Of a stretch of DNA of 64,000 bases, positions 1-9,174 are shown one piece after another. The position numbers and the translations under genes were made by a program. How positions within the stretch are numbered: position 1 is the first letter of the stretch; each line of letters begins with the position of its first letter. A model generated the notes under the pieces. The model had not been told where the DNA came from, did not search any database, and was given only the letters and a program-made list of their open reading frames with translations. Source of the DNA: Gammaproteobacteria bacterium (GTDB taxonomy: Bacteria > Pseudomonadota > Gammaproteobacteria > Steroidobacterales > GCA-2729495); the NCBI GenBank assembly GCA_014337915.1, contig QUBU01000013.1, positions 1 to 64,000 on the forward strand. The letters are read 5' to 3'.

Positions 1-124
1 CTTCGCGATTCAGCCGCTCCCCGTTGTAGCGGTCCTGGGCATCGCAGATCAGCTCGGTGGCGGCATTCCACCGGCACAGCAGGTCGATGGCATGGCGCAG
101 GGTATAGACATCATCGGCAGCCAT
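1..124 (-). CDS. Unidentified protein, N-terminal fragment cut by the window edge
   Basis: Forty-one codons are visible, starting MAADDVYTLRHAIDLL on the minus strand. The ATG lies three bases after the stop of the quinone oxidoreductase gene, with GAGGGACTGA in front as a possible ribosome site, so the two are probably cotranscribed. The segment is rich in charged residues and Trp/Cys (CRWNAATELICDAQ). I do not recognise a family from this fragment. A GTG directly before the ATG is an alternative start. Confidence 0.55.
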   Translation of the reverse strand, partial: MAADDVYTLRHAIDLLCRWNAATELICDAQDRYNGERLNRE

Positions 125-127
125 CAC

Positions 128-1108
128 TCAGTCCCTCAGTCGCACCACGACCTTGCCGATCACCGAACGGTCGGCGACCGCGGCGAGTGCCTGCACCGCT
201 TCGTCCAGCGCAAAGACGCGGTCGATGCGTGGCCGGATCGCACCGCTGGCATTGAGCGCCATCAGTTCCTCGAAATTACGGTCCACCGCGGCGCGCTCCT
301 TCGCAAAGAACTGCTGGTAGTTGACGCCGATGACGGCGTTCTCCTTGAGCAGCGCCAGGTTGGTCGCGTACTGGCCGATCTGGCCGCTGGCAAAACCGAC
401 GATGAGGATGCGGCCGTTGCGCCGGGCGCAGCGACAGGCCTTGCCGAACAGCTCGCCCCCGACCGGATCGAAAATCACGTCGGCGCCCTGGCCACCGGTC
501 AGCCTGTTCAGCGCCTCGCGCAGGTCGTCGCGACCATAGTCGATCACGTCCTCGAAGCCTTCGGCACGCAGCGCCTCCAGCTTGCGGGCCGAACTGACGG
601 CGCCAATCACCCTCGCGCCCATCGCCCGGCCGATCTGCATCGCCGCCATGCCGACGCCACCAGCGGCACCGAGCACCAGCAGGGTCTCGCCGCGCTGGAG
701 CGCCCCGCGCTGGCGCAGCGCGTGGTACGCGGTGGTGTGGCCACCCTGGAAGACTGCCGCCGAGAGCATGTCCATTGAGTCGGGAACCGGCACCACCGCC
801 GCCACGGGCGCCAGCACTTCCTCGGCCAGGCCGCCCCAGAAGATGGTGGCCATGACCCGCTGCCCAACCCGCAGCCCGGTGACTCCGGGGCCCAGCGCGC
901 TGATGGTTCCGGCGACTTCGCCGCCCGGGAAGAATGGCAGCGGCGGTCGCACCTGGTACTTGCCCTGCACCAGCAGGATGTCCGGGAAGTTGATGCCGCA
1001 GGCGTGCACCTGGATGCGGACGCCCTGGTCAGCAGGCGTGGGCACCGGCACCTCCTGCACCCGCAGGTCGTCTATCGGGCCGAAGGCATTGCAGACTAGC
1101 GCTTTCAT
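128..1108 (-). CDS. NADPH:quinone oxidoreductase, zinc-independent MDR family
   Basis: A protein of 326 residues beginning MKALVCNAFGPIDDL, preceded by AGGAGAAG. It has the GroES-like N-terminal half (HACGINFPDILLVQGKY) and a Rossmann half with LGAAGGVGMAAMQIGRAMGA, typical of quinone oxidoreductases (QOR/Qor-like) that reduce quinones or enoyl substrates with NADPH. The catalytic zinc cysteines of alcohol dehydrogenases are absent, as in QOR. The open frame extends upstream to 1447, but that part is antisense to the receptor gene and crosses its terminator, so the shorter start is used. It follows the TonB receptor on the same strand, behind a terminator. Family assignment is secure; the substrate is unknown. 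Confidence 0.9.
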   Translation of the reverse strand: MKALVCNAFGPIDDLRVQEVPVPTPADQGVRIQVHACGINFPDILLVQGKYQVRPPLPFFPGGEVAGTISALGPGVTGLRVGQRVMATIFWGGLAEEVLAPVAAVVPVPDSMDMLSAAVFQGGHTTAYHALRQRGALQRGETLLVLGAAGGVGMAAMQIGRAMGARVIGAVSSARKLEALRAEGFEDVIDYGRDDLREALNRLTGGQGADVIFDPVGGELFGKACRCARRNGRILIVGFASGQIGQYATNLALLKENAVIGVNYQQFFAKERAAVDRNFEELMALNASGAIRPRIDRVFALDEAVQALAAVADRSVIGKVVVRLRD

Positions 1109-1135
1109 GCGGGCTTCTCCTGGACCCTTGCCCGG

Positions 1136-1166
1136 GAAAAAGAAGGGCGGGCAATGCCCGCCCTTC
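1136..1166 (-). terminator. Rho-independent terminator after the TonB receptor gene
   Basis: On the minus strand AAGGGCGGG pairs with CCCGCCCTT around a five-base loop (1143-1165) and is followed by a T-run (1137-1141 read on the minus strand). It lies about 30 bases beyond the receptor stop codon and upstream of the quinone oxidoreductase ribosome site, so that gene probably has its own promoter or depends on readthrough. Confidence 0.8.
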
Positions 1167-1193
1167 GGCTGGTTGATCCCTGTCTGCCGGGTT

Positions 1194-3650
1194 CTAGCGG
1201 AACCTCCAGGTACCCTGCAGGGTGACGTATCTCGGGGTGGATACCGAGGCCGCATGGGCCCGCCCGACCTGGAAGGCGTGGTTGATCGTCTCCTGATCGG
1301 TGATGTTGCGGCCGACGATCGCCGCTTCCCAGCGGTCATCGACATCGGCAAGTGCCAGCCGCAGGTCCACCTTGGTGAACTTGTCCTGCTGGTACAGCGG
1401 TGACATGTCCTGGGTGATGAAGTAGTCACCCGAGTAGGAGACGGCACCGTTGATCAGCAGCCGCAGTCCCGAGGTGATCTGGCTGTCCCAGTCGGCCGTC
1501 AGCGTGCCCTCGACCTTCGGTGTCCGCTCCAGCGGTTCGCCGGAAAGGTCACCGGTGCCGTTGGTGCAGCCCGGTACCGCCAGGGTGCCATCCTCCTTGA
1601 TGACCTTGCAGAAGGTGTTCTTGTATTCGTCATAGGTGGCGTCGACGTAGCCACCATTGAACCCGAGCGTGAGATTGTCGGTCGCCCGCCACTGGATGTC
1701 GGTTTCGATGCCCTTGCTGGTGGCCTGGCCGGCATTACGGGTGATGAAGCGGATGCCGTCGTACTGGGACGACTGCATATCCTTGAACTCCGTATGGAAC
1801 AGCGCAACGTTCCAGCTCAGGGCGCCGTCCAGGAACTTCATCTTGGCACCGAGTTCCCAGCTCTCAGCCTTCTCCGGCTTGTAGTCCCAGACGCCGTTGT
1901 TTTCCTTCAGCCAGACACCCTGCTGCAGCTGGGCCGGCGTGATCGTCGGCATGTTGGCGAATTCCATGGCCCAGGAACTGACGCCGCTTCCATCCGTGGT
2001 GGCGGCAACCTGGGCCAGCACGTTCGCGCCGACCGTCTGGTCGTTGGCAATGAAACCACCCGCCTTGAAGCCTTCGGCGTAGGAGACATAGCTCATGATC
2101 TCGTCCGTCAGGTCATACTGGACGATGAACGATGGCAGCGTGTAGCGCTCCTCGCGGTTGCCGAAGAGGTTGAATTCCTGGTAGTTGGCGCCGAGCTGCG
2201 GCACGGCCGTCGGCGTGATCGTATCGGTGACGCGGTTGTAGGTGCTGTTGTCGATCCAGGAATGCGCGTCCATCGTGTCCTTGCCGAGCCGCAGGCCGAA
2301 GATGGTCCGCAGGCGGTCCTCCATGAAATGGAAGGTACCGCGGCCGTAGACGGAATAGCTGTCACCCTCGCCACGATAGGACCGTGGCGTGGCGCCGAAG
2401 GTCAGACTGTCGAGGTTGGCCGGGTAGCTATAGAGTGCGGCGCCCGGCATGTACACGCCGACCTGCTCGATCTTCGAGTTGTCCTTGGAGTAGTAGGCGC
2501 CGACCACGTAATCGAAGACGCCACCGGTGGGCGACAGCAGGCGCAGTTCCTGGCTGTACTGCTCGTAGTCCTCCGAGATCTGGCTGTCGATTGCCAGCAC
2601 GGTGGCGACCGTCGCCGCCGTACGGCGCTTGAAGTCGAAGCCGACCGCGCCGGTGATCGACGTCAGCGTAAAGTCACCGATGTCCCAGTCGACCTGCAGC
2701 GAGTAGTTCGAATTGTCGGTGTTGTCATACTGGCCATCCGGCCAGATCACCAGCGCCGAGGTCTTCCAGTCGAGCTTCTCGACCTTGGAAAACGGCACAC
2801 CGATCGTCAGCCCGTTGTAGTAAGCAGTCCCGGGATTGCCACCCCAGGCGATCAGCTGCTGCGTGTAGCCGTCGTAGTCCCGGTTGCCGAATTCGGCCTT
2901 CAGGCGCAGGTGCAGGTTGTCTGACGGATCCCAGTCGAGGATGCCCCGGACCAGGTCGGACTCGACGGCATTCTCGTCCTTGCCGGTAACGGTGTTCTTG
3001 ACATAGCCGTCGAGGTCTTCGCGCTTCGCGGCCAGGCGAAAGCCGAGCTGGTCGGTGATCGGCCCGGACATGATGCCGCTGACGTTGTAGCCGCCTTCCG
3101 CAAACTCGACACCGGCGCTGGCCTCGGCCTCGAATTCCCTGGTGGGCCCCTTGGAGATGGTGCTCACCGCGCCGGCGATGGTGTTCTTGCCGAACAGGTC
3201 ACCCTGCGGGCCGCGCACCACCTCGATGCGGTCGATGTCGAACAGCGGGTTCTGGAAGCAGCGTGGGCGACCGCAATAGACGCCATCGGTGAACGTGCCG
3301 ACCGCGCTGACGAACGACAGCTGGCTGGCGCCCGAGCCGATGCCGCGGATGCGGATGTTGTAGCTGCCGAGGGTTTCCTGGATGACCAGGTTGGGGACGT
3401 AATTCTGTACGTCTTCCAGGCCCTTCAGGCTGAATTCCGATATCTGGTCGCCGCCGACCACGCCCACCGAGATCGGCACGCTCTGCAGCGTTTCCTCGCG
3501 CTTGGTGGTGGTGACGATGATTTCGTCCAGTGCGCTTTTGGCTCTCGGCTCCTGGGCAACTGCCGCGCTGCCCATGCCGGTGCCCAGCACCATAGCCGCG
3601 CACCCGGCTACCAGCAGACCCCGCCCCTTCGATACGAATCCTGCGGCCAT
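1194..3650 (-). CDS. TonB-dependent outer-membrane receptor
   Basis: An 818-residue protein. A signal peptide (residues 1 to about 33, ending AAVAQ) is followed by the TonB box-like segment DEIIVTTTKREETLQSVP, a plug domain with RIRGIGSGASQ and IEVVRGPQGDLFGKNTIAGA, then a long beta-barrel ending in an aromatic-rich strand (YVTLQGTWRFR). This is the standard order for receptors that take up siderophores or, in many environmental proteobacteria, organic substrates. A Cys pair in the plug (CGRPRCF) may form a disulfide. The gene is divergent from a hydrolase/acyl-CoA synthetase pair, which favours a catabolic substrate over iron; this is inference. A GGGGGG run precedes the ATG. Confidence 0.95.
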   Translation of the reverse strand: MAAGFVSKGRGLLVAGCAAMVLGTGMGSAAVAQEPRAKSALDEIIVTTTKREETLQSVPISVGVVGGDQISEFSLKGLEDVQNYVPNLVIQETLGSYNIRIRGIGSGASQLSFVSAVGTFTDGVYCGRPRCFQNPLFDIDRIEVVRGPQGDLFGKNTIAGAVSTISKGPTREFEAEASAGVEFAEGGYNVSGIMSGPITDQLGFRLAAKREDLDGYVKNTVTGKDENAVESDLVRGILDWDPSDNLHLRLKAEFGNRDYDGYTQQLIAWGGNPGTAYYNGLTIGVPFSKVEKLDWKTSALVIWPDGQYDNTDNSNYSLQVDWDIGDFTLTSITGAVGFDFKRRTAATVATVLAIDSQISEDYEQYSQELRLLSPTGGVFDYVVGAYYSKDNSKIEQVGVYMPGAALYSYPANLDSLTFGATPRSYRGEGDSYSVYGRGTFHFMEDRLRTIFGLRLGKDTMDAHSWIDNSTYNRVTDTITPTAVPQLGANYQEFNLFGNREERYTLPSFIVQYDLTDEIMSYVSYAEGFKAGGFIANDQTVGANVLAQVAATTDGSGVSSWAMEFANMPTITPAQLQQGVWLKENNGVWDYKPEKAESWELGAKMKFLDGALSWNVALFHTEFKDMQSSQYDGIRFITRNAGQATSKGIETDIQWRATDNLTLGFNGGYVDATYDEYKNTFCKVIKEDGTLAVPGCTNGTGDLSGEPLERTPKVEGTLTADWDSQITSGLRLLINGAVSYSGDYFITQDMSPLYQQDKFTKVDLRLALADVDDRWEAAIVGRNITDQETINHAFQVGRAHAASVSTPRYVTLQGTWRFR

Positions 3651-3955
3651 TTCGGGCCCCCCTGAAATGCTCGTTGCGACTCCCTGTACCTGTCCCCGTC
3701 ACGCCAGCCGGCATCGTCAATGCCGGCTTCCCGAATGTACCCCAGCATTGCTACTTTGTGCAATCTGGTTGACTATCGCCCCAGCTGCCGCCCGGGGCCC
3801 TGGCGCCCGGCTGGCTGCAGCTCCCGGCCCTGCGATGCCGCGCCTGGCGCGCATTGCTGGCGTACCGGGTGAACACTAGAATCGATTGGTTCCAGCAATC
3901 ACGCCCATTCATCCGGGAATCACCGGGCAAGAGCAGGCATCCGCAGGGAGACACC
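3651..3955. other. Divergent intergenic region between receptor and hydrolase
   Basis: This 305-bp region separates the divergent receptor and hydrolase genes. It contains a small palindrome ATTGC-N8-GCAAT at 3747-3764, which could be an operator, and a good sigma-70 promoter toward the hydrolase (listed separately). I found no coding sequence in it. Confidence 0.5.
3854..3882 (+). promoter_or_regulatory. Sigma-70-like promoter for the hydrolase/acyl-CoA synthetase pair
   Basis: TTGCTG at 3854-3859 and TAGAAT at 3877-3882 are separated by exactly 17 bases, placing a transcript start about 65 bases before the ATG at 3956. Confidence 0.55.
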
Positions 3956-5137
3956 ATGACTGACAGCCGCGCCGAGCAGGAACACGAGTACGAACGCATT
4001 CCCTACCTGATCCGCTTTGTGGAGAAGTCTGCATTCAAGGACACCTACGCAGGCGAAATCGACCGTGTGGTGCTGGAAGCGCATCTGCTCAGGGCGAAGG
4101 GCGTGAAGTCGAAGACGTCGGTGATCTTCATGCACCCCATCGGTGGCGGGCAGTACCTGCCACTGCCGCTGGCGATCGCCAGGACCGGGGTCGATGTCAT
4201 TGTCTGCAGCAGCCGCTATCGCGGCATCGACTACTCGCTGATCATGGAAAAGGTTGCGCTTGATCTCGGCGCCTGCGTGCGCGACGCGAAGGAGCGGCTC
4301 GGCTACGAGAAGGTGCTGCTGGGCGGCTGGAGCGGCGGCGGCTCCCTGTCGCTGTTCTACCAGGCTGAGGCCGAGGATCCGCGCGTGCGCTGCACGCCCG
4401 CGCAGGAGCCACCCGACCTAACGGCTGCAGGCCTGATTCCGGCCGATGGCGTCATGCTGCTGGCGGCACACCTTTCCCGCAACCTCACGCTCACCGAATG
4501 GCTCGATGCCTCGATCATCGACGAGCACGATCCATCCCGCCGCGACCGCTCACTCGACCTGTACGACCCGCAGGGTCCGCAGCCACCGTACGACGCGCAG
4601 TTCGTGGCCCGCTACCGCGCCGCGCAGGTCGAGCGCAACCGGCGCATCACCGCCTGGGTTCGCGGTGTACTCGACGATTACCGGTCGAAGGGCCTGGCCA
4701 ACCAGGAGCTGTCGTTCGTCGTCCAGGGCACGATGGCCGACCCTCGCTGGCTCGATCCGGCGCTCGACGCCAACGACCGCAAGCCGCGCTGGTGCTTCCT
4801 CGGTGAGCCGCGCATCGTCAACAGCAGCCCGATCGGCCTGGCGCGATTCTGCTCGCTGCGCAGCTGGTTGTCGCAGTGGAGCTATGACGAATCCAACGCC
4901 AATGGGCCGAAATGCGCATCCCGCCTCGGCGTACCGGTGCTGATCGTCGCCAACTCGGCGGACGACGGCGTTTCGCCAAGCCACAACCAGATGCTGTTCG
5001 ACGCCGTACGCCACAAGAACAAGGAACTGGTGACCATCAAGGGTGCCAACCACTACTACTTCAACCAGCCGGACAAGGCGCGCGAGTCGGCACTGGTATG
5101 CCTGGACTGGATGAGGCGCAACCGATTCGTAAACTGA
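3956..5137 (+). CDS. Alpha/beta hydrolase
   Basis: A cytoplasmic protein of 393 residues starting MTDSRAEQEHEYERI, with AGGGAG eight bases upstream. The nucleophile elbow is GGWSGGGS; the acid is probably in ANSADDGVSPS and the histidine in IKGANHYYFN, giving a plausible Ser-Asp-His triad. A long insert between the nucleophile and the acid forms a cap. It is separated by 11 bases from an acyl-CoA synthetase gene, so an ester or lactone substrate whose acid product is then CoA-activated is likely. The open frame could start earlier (3854), but that stretch includes the promoter. The exact substrate is not predictable. Confidence 0.85.
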   Translation: MTDSRAEQEHEYERIPYLIRFVEKSAFKDTYAGEIDRVVLEAHLLRAKGVKSKTSVIFMHPIGGGQYLPLPLAIARTGVDVIVCSSRYRGIDYSLIMEKVALDLGACVRDAKERLGYEKVLLGGWSGGGSLSLFYQAEAEDPRVRCTPAQEPPDLTAAGLIPADGVMLLAAHLSRNLTLTEWLDASIIDEHDPSRRDRSLDLYDPQGPQPPYDAQFVARYRAAQVERNRRITAWVRGVLDDYRSKGLANQELSFVVQGTMADPRWLDPALDANDRKPRWCFLGEPRIVNSSPIGLARFCSLRSWLSQWSYDESNANGPKCASRLGVPVLIVANSADDGVSPSHNQMLFDAVRHKNKELVTIKGANHYYFNQPDKARESALVCLDWMRRNRFVN

Positions 5138-5148
5138 GCGGCGCAGGG

Positions 5149-6702
5149 ATGGAACTGACCCAGAGCCTGCACCGCGCCTGCCAGATCAACCCGGACGGCC
5201 TGGCCATCGTCTATGGCCAGGTACGCCGGACCTGGCGCGAGTTCCACGCGGCCGTCGCCAGCAGCGCCGGCATGCTCAGGCAGCTGGGGGTGCGCGAGGA
5301 CACCAAGGTCGCCATCGTCTCGATGAACAGCGACCGCTTCGTCGAGTGCCTGTACTCGGTGCCCTGGGCGGGCGGGGTGCTGGTGCCGGTGAACTTCCGC
5401 CTGCAGTTCGAGGAACTGGCCTACGTCGTCGAGCACTCCGAAGCCGAGCTGATCCTCTTCGAGGAACAGTTCAGCGCCCTGGCCGGCGAACTGCTGCAAC
5501 GCAACCCCCGTCTGCGCCATGCCATGGTCATGGATGCGGAGCGGTCGGCCCTGCCCGGCGCCCTGTCCTACGGCCATGAGGTCGCCAGGGCCATGCCGCT
5601 GCCCGACACACGACGCGGCGGCAGCGACCTCGCCGCCATTTTCTATACCGGCGGCACCACCGGGGTGCCCAAGGGCGTCATGCACACGCACGACAGCCTG
5701 TTCCAGTTCCTGCTGACCTTCCTGATCTGCGAGCGCATCGATTCGTCTCTGGTCCACCTGCACGTCACGCCGATGTTCCACATGTCCTGCATCGGCGTGC
5801 TGGTGACCACCGCGGTGGCCGGCACCCACATCATCCTGCCGAAGTTCGAGCCGGAGGAGGCGCTGCGCGCCATCGACGCGCACGGCGTCACCACCTGCCT
5901 GTCGGTGCCGGTCATGTTCGAGCGCATGCTGTTCCATCCGAACATCGATGCCTACCACCTGTCGAGCCTGCGCATGCTGGGCTATGGCGCCTCGCCCATG
6001 CCGCCACGCATCCTCGAGGAGGCACGACGCCGCTTCCCGCAGCTGCAGTTCGCCCAGGGCTATGGCATGACGGAGGCGCCTGGCCCGGTGTACCTGGCGC
6101 CGGAGTACCACAGCCAGGAAGCGGTCGACGCGGGCCTGACCCGGGCCGCGGGGCGCGCGGTGCCCACCTGCGAGGTCCGCATCGTCGACAGCGAGGACCA
6201 CGAGGTCGAGCCCGGCAGCGTCGGGGAGATCGTCATCCGCGGCCCCGTTGTCATGGCCGGCTACTGGAAGAACCCGGAGCTGACGCGTGAAGTGATCCGC
6301 GACGGCTGGCTGCATACCGGCGATGGCGGCTACATGGACAGCGCCGGCTTCATCTATATCACCGACCGGATCAAGGACATGATCATTTCCGGCGGCGAGA
6401 ACGTCTACTCCACCGAGGTCGAGGGCGTCGTCTCGCGGCATCCGGCGGTGGCGCAGTGCGCGGTCATCGGCATCCCCAGCGAGCAGTGGGGCGAGAGCGT
6501 GCACGCCATCGTCACGCTGCACGATGGCGCGAGCGCCACCAGCAGCGAGATCACCGCCTTCTGCCGCGAGCGCATCGCCGCCTACAAGTGCCCGCGGTCG
6601 GTGGAGATCCGCACCCAGCCACTACCGATGACGGCGGCGGGCAAGATCCTCAAGGCGCAGCTGCGCGAGCCCTTCTGGGCGAACCGCAGCCGCAGGATCT
6701 GA
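5149..6702 (+). CDS. AMP-dependent acyl-CoA synthetase (class I adenylate-forming)
   Basis: A protein of 517 residues starting MELTQSLHRACQINPDG. It carries the AMP-binding P-loop FYTGGTTGVPKGVMHTH near residue 165, the GYGMTEAPGP motif, GWLHTGDGGYMD, and the hinge and C-terminal motif DRIKDMIISGGENVYSTEVE, ending with a GKILK lysine that should be the catalytic one. These are all marks of fatty-acid or aromatic/steroid-acid CoA ligases. It follows the hydrolase by 11 bases, probably in the same transcript. Substrate class is inferred from context; a medium-length or ring-bearing carboxylate is plausible. Confidence 0.92.
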   Translation: MELTQSLHRACQINPDGLAIVYGQVRRTWREFHAAVASSAGMLRQLGVREDTKVAIVSMNSDRFVECLYSVPWAGGVLVPVNFRLQFEELAYVVEHSEAELILFEEQFSALAGELLQRNPRLRHAMVMDAERSALPGALSYGHEVARAMPLPDTRRGGSDLAAIFYTGGTTGVPKGVMHTHDSLFQFLLTFLICERIDSSLVHLHVTPMFHMSCIGVLVTTAVAGTHIILPKFEPEEALRAIDAHGVTTCLSVPVMFERMLFHPNIDAYHLSSLRMLGYGASPMPPRILEEARRRFPQLQFAQGYGMTEAPGPVYLAPEYHSQEAVDAGLTRAAGRAVPTCEVRIVDSEDHEVEPGSVGEIVIRGPVVMAGYWKNPELTREVIRDGWLHTGDGGYMDSAGFIYITDRIKDMIISGGENVYSTEVEGVVSRHPAVAQCAVIGIPSEQWGESVHAIVTLHDGASATSSEITAFCRERIAAYKCPRSVEIRTQPLPMTAAGKILKAQLREPFWANRSRRI

Positions 6703-6835
6703 GGCCGGCAACCGGCATTGCCTGCACATCCGCCACAGTGCCCGGCCACCCCGGGTTGCGGGGCGCCGTGCTTCGTTGTCCAATTGACCCAGTCCTTCTG
6801 CCTCCGGGCACAGCGCTTCGCGCAGGAGCAACCAG

Positions 6836-7420
6836 ATGAAGAAAAACGCCGCCGGACTCGAACGCCCCCATGGCATCAACCATGTTGCCTATCGCTGCCG
6901 TGATGCCGAGCAGACCCGCTGGTTCTACGAGGATGTGCTCGGGTTGCCGCTGGTCACCGCACCGGTCTTCGAGGAAGTACCGGGAATCGAGGCGCGGATC
7001 CCCTACATGCACCTGTTCTTCCAGCTGGGCAATGGCGAGACGGTCGCCTTCTTCGACCAGCCGGAAACCGCCGACGAGAGCAAGTTCGCCAGGGCCGACA
7101 GCTTCGACCGCCACCTCGCCCTCGAGGTCCGCGATGAGGCCACGCTGCTGGCCTGGCAGAAGTACATCAACGACGCCGGTGTCAGCTGCCTCGGCCCCAT
7201 CGACCACGGCTTCGTGAAATCGATCTACATGTACGATCCCAATGGCCTGCAGGTCGAACTGACCTGCCGCACCAGCGCCTACGAGGAAGAGATGTCGGAT
7301 CCCGCCAGGGCACATGCGAGCCTGGCCGGCTGGGGTCGGCGCATGCGGGCGCTCAAGGAACAGAAGTTCGGCGCCGCGGCCATCGATCGCCGCAGCCGGC
7401 GCGCATCGCGCCCGGGGTGA
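6836..7420 (+). CDS. VOC superfamily protein, extradiol-dioxygenase-like
   Basis: A protein of 194 residues starting MKKNAAGLERPHGINH, with AGGAGC upstream. It shows a vicinal-oxygen-chelate fold with candidate metal ligands in HGINHVAYRC, RHLALEV and the C-terminal Glu of YDPNGLQVELTC. It is clearly paralogous to the minus-strand protein at 7522-8085; both share YMHLFF and YDPNG-QVE. VOC proteins of this size include ring-cleaving dioxygenases, isomerases and glyoxalases. The neighbourhood of CoA ligase and oxidoreductases favours aromatic metabolism. The basic C-terminal tail (DRRSRRASRPG) is not part of the fold. Confidence 0.85.
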   Translation: MKKNAAGLERPHGINHVAYRCRDAEQTRWFYEDVLGLPLVTAPVFEEVPGIEARIPYMHLFFQLGNGETVAFFDQPETADESKFARADSFDRHLALEVRDEATLLAWQKYINDAGVSCLGPIDHGFVKSIYMYDPNGLQVELTCRTSAYEEEMSDPARAHASLAGWGRRMRALKEQKFGAAAIDRRSRRASRPG

Positions 7421-7436
7421 GCGGACGCCAGACGAA

Positions 7437-7470
7437 TCAGCCCTGGCCGCCGGCTGGCGGCCAGGGCTGA
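7437..7470. terminator. Bidirectional hairpin between convergent VOC genes
   Basis: A 15-bp perfect inverted repeat (TCAGCCCTGGCCGCC and its complement) with a four-base loop sits between the two convergent genes. There is no clear T-run on either side, so it may work as a barrier or RNA-stability hairpin rather than a classical terminator. Confidence 0.6.
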
Positions 7471-7521
7471 TGACTTGCAGAACCCGATGCCCGCTGGCGC
7501 CGGGTCAGGCGCAGGCAGTGA

Positions 7522-8085
7522 TCAGGCAGCGTGGGCCTTGCGGTACGCGTCCTTCCTGGCCTTGGTCTTCTCGTTCCAGGCCTTCATGCTGCGCTCGACG
7601 TCGCCCTTGGCGCCGGCGAGGATTTCCCCGTACTTCGGCTCCTTCCACAGGATCTCGACCTGGATCCCGTTGGGATCGTAGGTGTACACCGAACGGACGA
7701 AGCTGTGATCGAGGTCGCTGGTGACTTCCAGGCCGGCATCGCGCCAGCGCTTGGCAAAGGTCTCCAGCTCCGCTTCCGTCGCCACCTCGAAGGCAATGTG
7801 GCGAACGAAACCGCTGCGGATCTTGAACAGCTCGGGACGCATGTGGTCGGGCAGATCGAAGAAGGCAACGAAGTTGTCATCGCCCATCTTGAAGAACAGA
7901 TGCATGTAGTCCAGCTTCTCGTCCGTTCCCGAGATCTTGTCGAATGACAGCGCCGCAGCCAGTTCCATGCCCATGATGCCTTCCCAGAAACGCCGGGTTT
8001 CCTCGGCATCGAAGCAGCGATAGGCGCTGTGGTGAGTGTGGAGGATCTTTGGTGCGCGCTCTTTGCTGGTGGCCTGTGGACTCAT
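7522..8085 (-). CDS. VOC superfamily protein, paralogue of the 6836-7420 product
   Basis: A protein of 187 residues starting MSPQATSKERAPKIL, with CAGGAGCAAA placed correctly upstream. Probable metal ligands are the histidines of THHSAYRCFDAEE, FVRHIAFEV and the Glu in DPNGIQVEIL. Length, motifs and spacing match the convergent VOC neighbour, so the two arose by duplication with inversion or encode subunits or isoenzymes. The C-terminus is Lys/Arg-rich (EKTKARKDAYRKAHAA). The frame is open to 8172, but the upstream part holds promoter-like sequence. Reaction unknown; extradiol-type ring cleavage or isomerisation is plausible. Confidence 0.85.
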   Translation of the reverse strand: MSPQATSKERAPKILHTHHSAYRCFDAEETRRFWEGIMGMELAAALSFDKISGTDEKLDYMHLFFKMGDDNFVAFFDLPDHMRPELFKIRSGFVRHIAFEVATEAELETFAKRWRDAGLEVTSDLDHSFVRSVYTYDPNGIQVEILWKEPKYGEILAGAKGDVERSMKAWNEKTKARKDAYRKAHAA

Positions 8086-8124
8086 GTCGGTTTGCTCCTG
8101 TTGATGACCCTTGGATACGCTGAG

Positions 8125-8145
8125 ATTGTCAACACAGTTGTCAAT
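8125..8145 (-). promoter_or_regulatory. Putative operator or -35 region of the minus-strand VOC gene
   Basis: The plus strand reads ATTGTCAACACAGTTGTCAAT: a repeated TTGTCAA with a 12-base period and near-dyad symmetry. Read on the minus strand it gives two TTGACA hexamers about 55 bases ahead of the start codon. This suggests a -35 box overlapped by a repressor site, but no convincing -10 box was found. Confidence 0.35.
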
Positions 8146-8235
8146 TATGCCGTCGCCCAGCGTGTGCCGCAACTGTGCGGCAATAAGGGAAAACCGACTT
8201 GATCCTGGTCAAGTCAGCAGTGCCGGCCATGCGCC

Positions 8236-9174
8236 TCAGGCCACGCGATGGGCCAGCGAATGACCGTCCCTGATGGCCCGCACGTTATGCAGCGCGACGT
8301 CGATGCTGCGCTGCCAGGTTTCCAGAGTCAGCCATGCGAGGTGCGGTGACACCGCGACATTTGGCAACTGCAGCAGCGGATTGGCGGCGGCCGTCGGCTC
8401 TTCGTGGAACACATCGAGGCCGGCGCCACCGAGATGGCCGCTGGCTAGTGCTTCGTGGAGGGCACCCTCGTCGACCAGCGCACCACGTGCGGTATTGACC
8501 AGGATCGCGCCCCGCTTCATGCCCGCCAGCCGCTGGCGGTCGATCAGGCGGGTGGTCGCCTCGACCAGCGGCACGTGCAGGCTGACGATGTCGGCTTCGG
8601 CGAGCAGCCGCGCCAGCGGCAGGAACTCCCAGCGCACCGCCTTTGCCGCCGTGGCGGTGTAGACCACCCGGGCTCCCATCGCTTCCAGCACCGGTGCCAG
8701 CAGCTGCGGTACGGCACCGAAGCCCACCAATCCAACCGTGCGCCCGGCCAGTTCGCCGAAGGATTCCCGCGTCGCCTCGTCAACGATCCACTGGCCGGCG
8801 CGCAGTGCGCGCTCGACGCCGTACTGGCGACGCAGCACGTTGAGCATGAGCAGCAAGGTCATTTCCGCGACCGCGCGGCTGTTCGTGCCCGGCATGTTGC
8901 AGACCGCAATGCCCCGCTGCTTCGCCGCAGCGAGGTCGATGGTGTTGACCCCGACACCGATCTTCTGGATCAGGCGCAGCTTCGGCGCCCTGGCGATCAC
9001 CGCCGCGGTGATCGGCCAAAGTACATGCCAGATGACCTCGCTGTCGGCCACCTCGGAGTAGAACGGCTCCTCCGGACCCTCCGGGCAATACACCAGGCGG
9101 GTGTCCCGGTCGCAGCGCGCCTCGACTTCCGCCCGCAGCCGGGGACCTGCCGCATAGTGAAATAGGACCTTCAT
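8236..9174 (-). CDS. D-2-hydroxyacid dehydrogenase (NAD-dependent)
   Basis: A protein of 312 residues starting MKVLFHYAAGPRLRAEV, directly after GGAGGAGCGC; a GTG four codons upstream lies inside that ribosome site and is rejected. It has the nucleotide-binding turn TVGLVGFGAVPQ and the catalytic Arg in VNTARGALVDE, Glu in DVFHEEPT and His in VSPHLAWLT, the full set for D-isomer-specific hydroxyacid dehydrogenases (glycerate, phosphoglycerate and glyoxylate reductases). The N-terminal catalytic domain is short, as in single-domain family members. It stands alone on its strand before the intergenic region of the PEP-CTERM gene. Role in a catabolic side branch is inference. Confidence 0.88.
   Translation of the reverse strand: MKVLFHYAAGPRLRAEVEARCDRDTRLVYCPEGPEEPFYSEVADSEVIWHVLWPITAAVIARAPKLRLIQKIGVGVNTIDLAAAKQRGIAVCNMPGTNSRAVAEMTLLLMLNVLRRQYGVERALRAGQWIVDEATRESFGELAGRTVGLVGFGAVPQLLAPVLEAMGARVVYTATAAKAVRWEFLPLARLLAEADIVSLHVPLVEATTRLIDRQRLAGMKRGAILVNTARGALVDEGALHEALASGHLGGAGLDVFHEEPTAAANPLLQLPNVAVSPHLAWLTLETWQRSIDVALHNVRAIRDGHSLAHRVA

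Noticed and set aside
1109..1447. N-terminal extension of the quinone oxidoreductase
   Set aside because: It crosses the terminator of the receptor gene, is out of frame with known QOR starts, and overlaps the receptor coding end.
5056..6522. 488-codon minus-strand open frame
   Set aside because: Shadow of the acyl-CoA synthetase; no domain signature and typical antisense composition.
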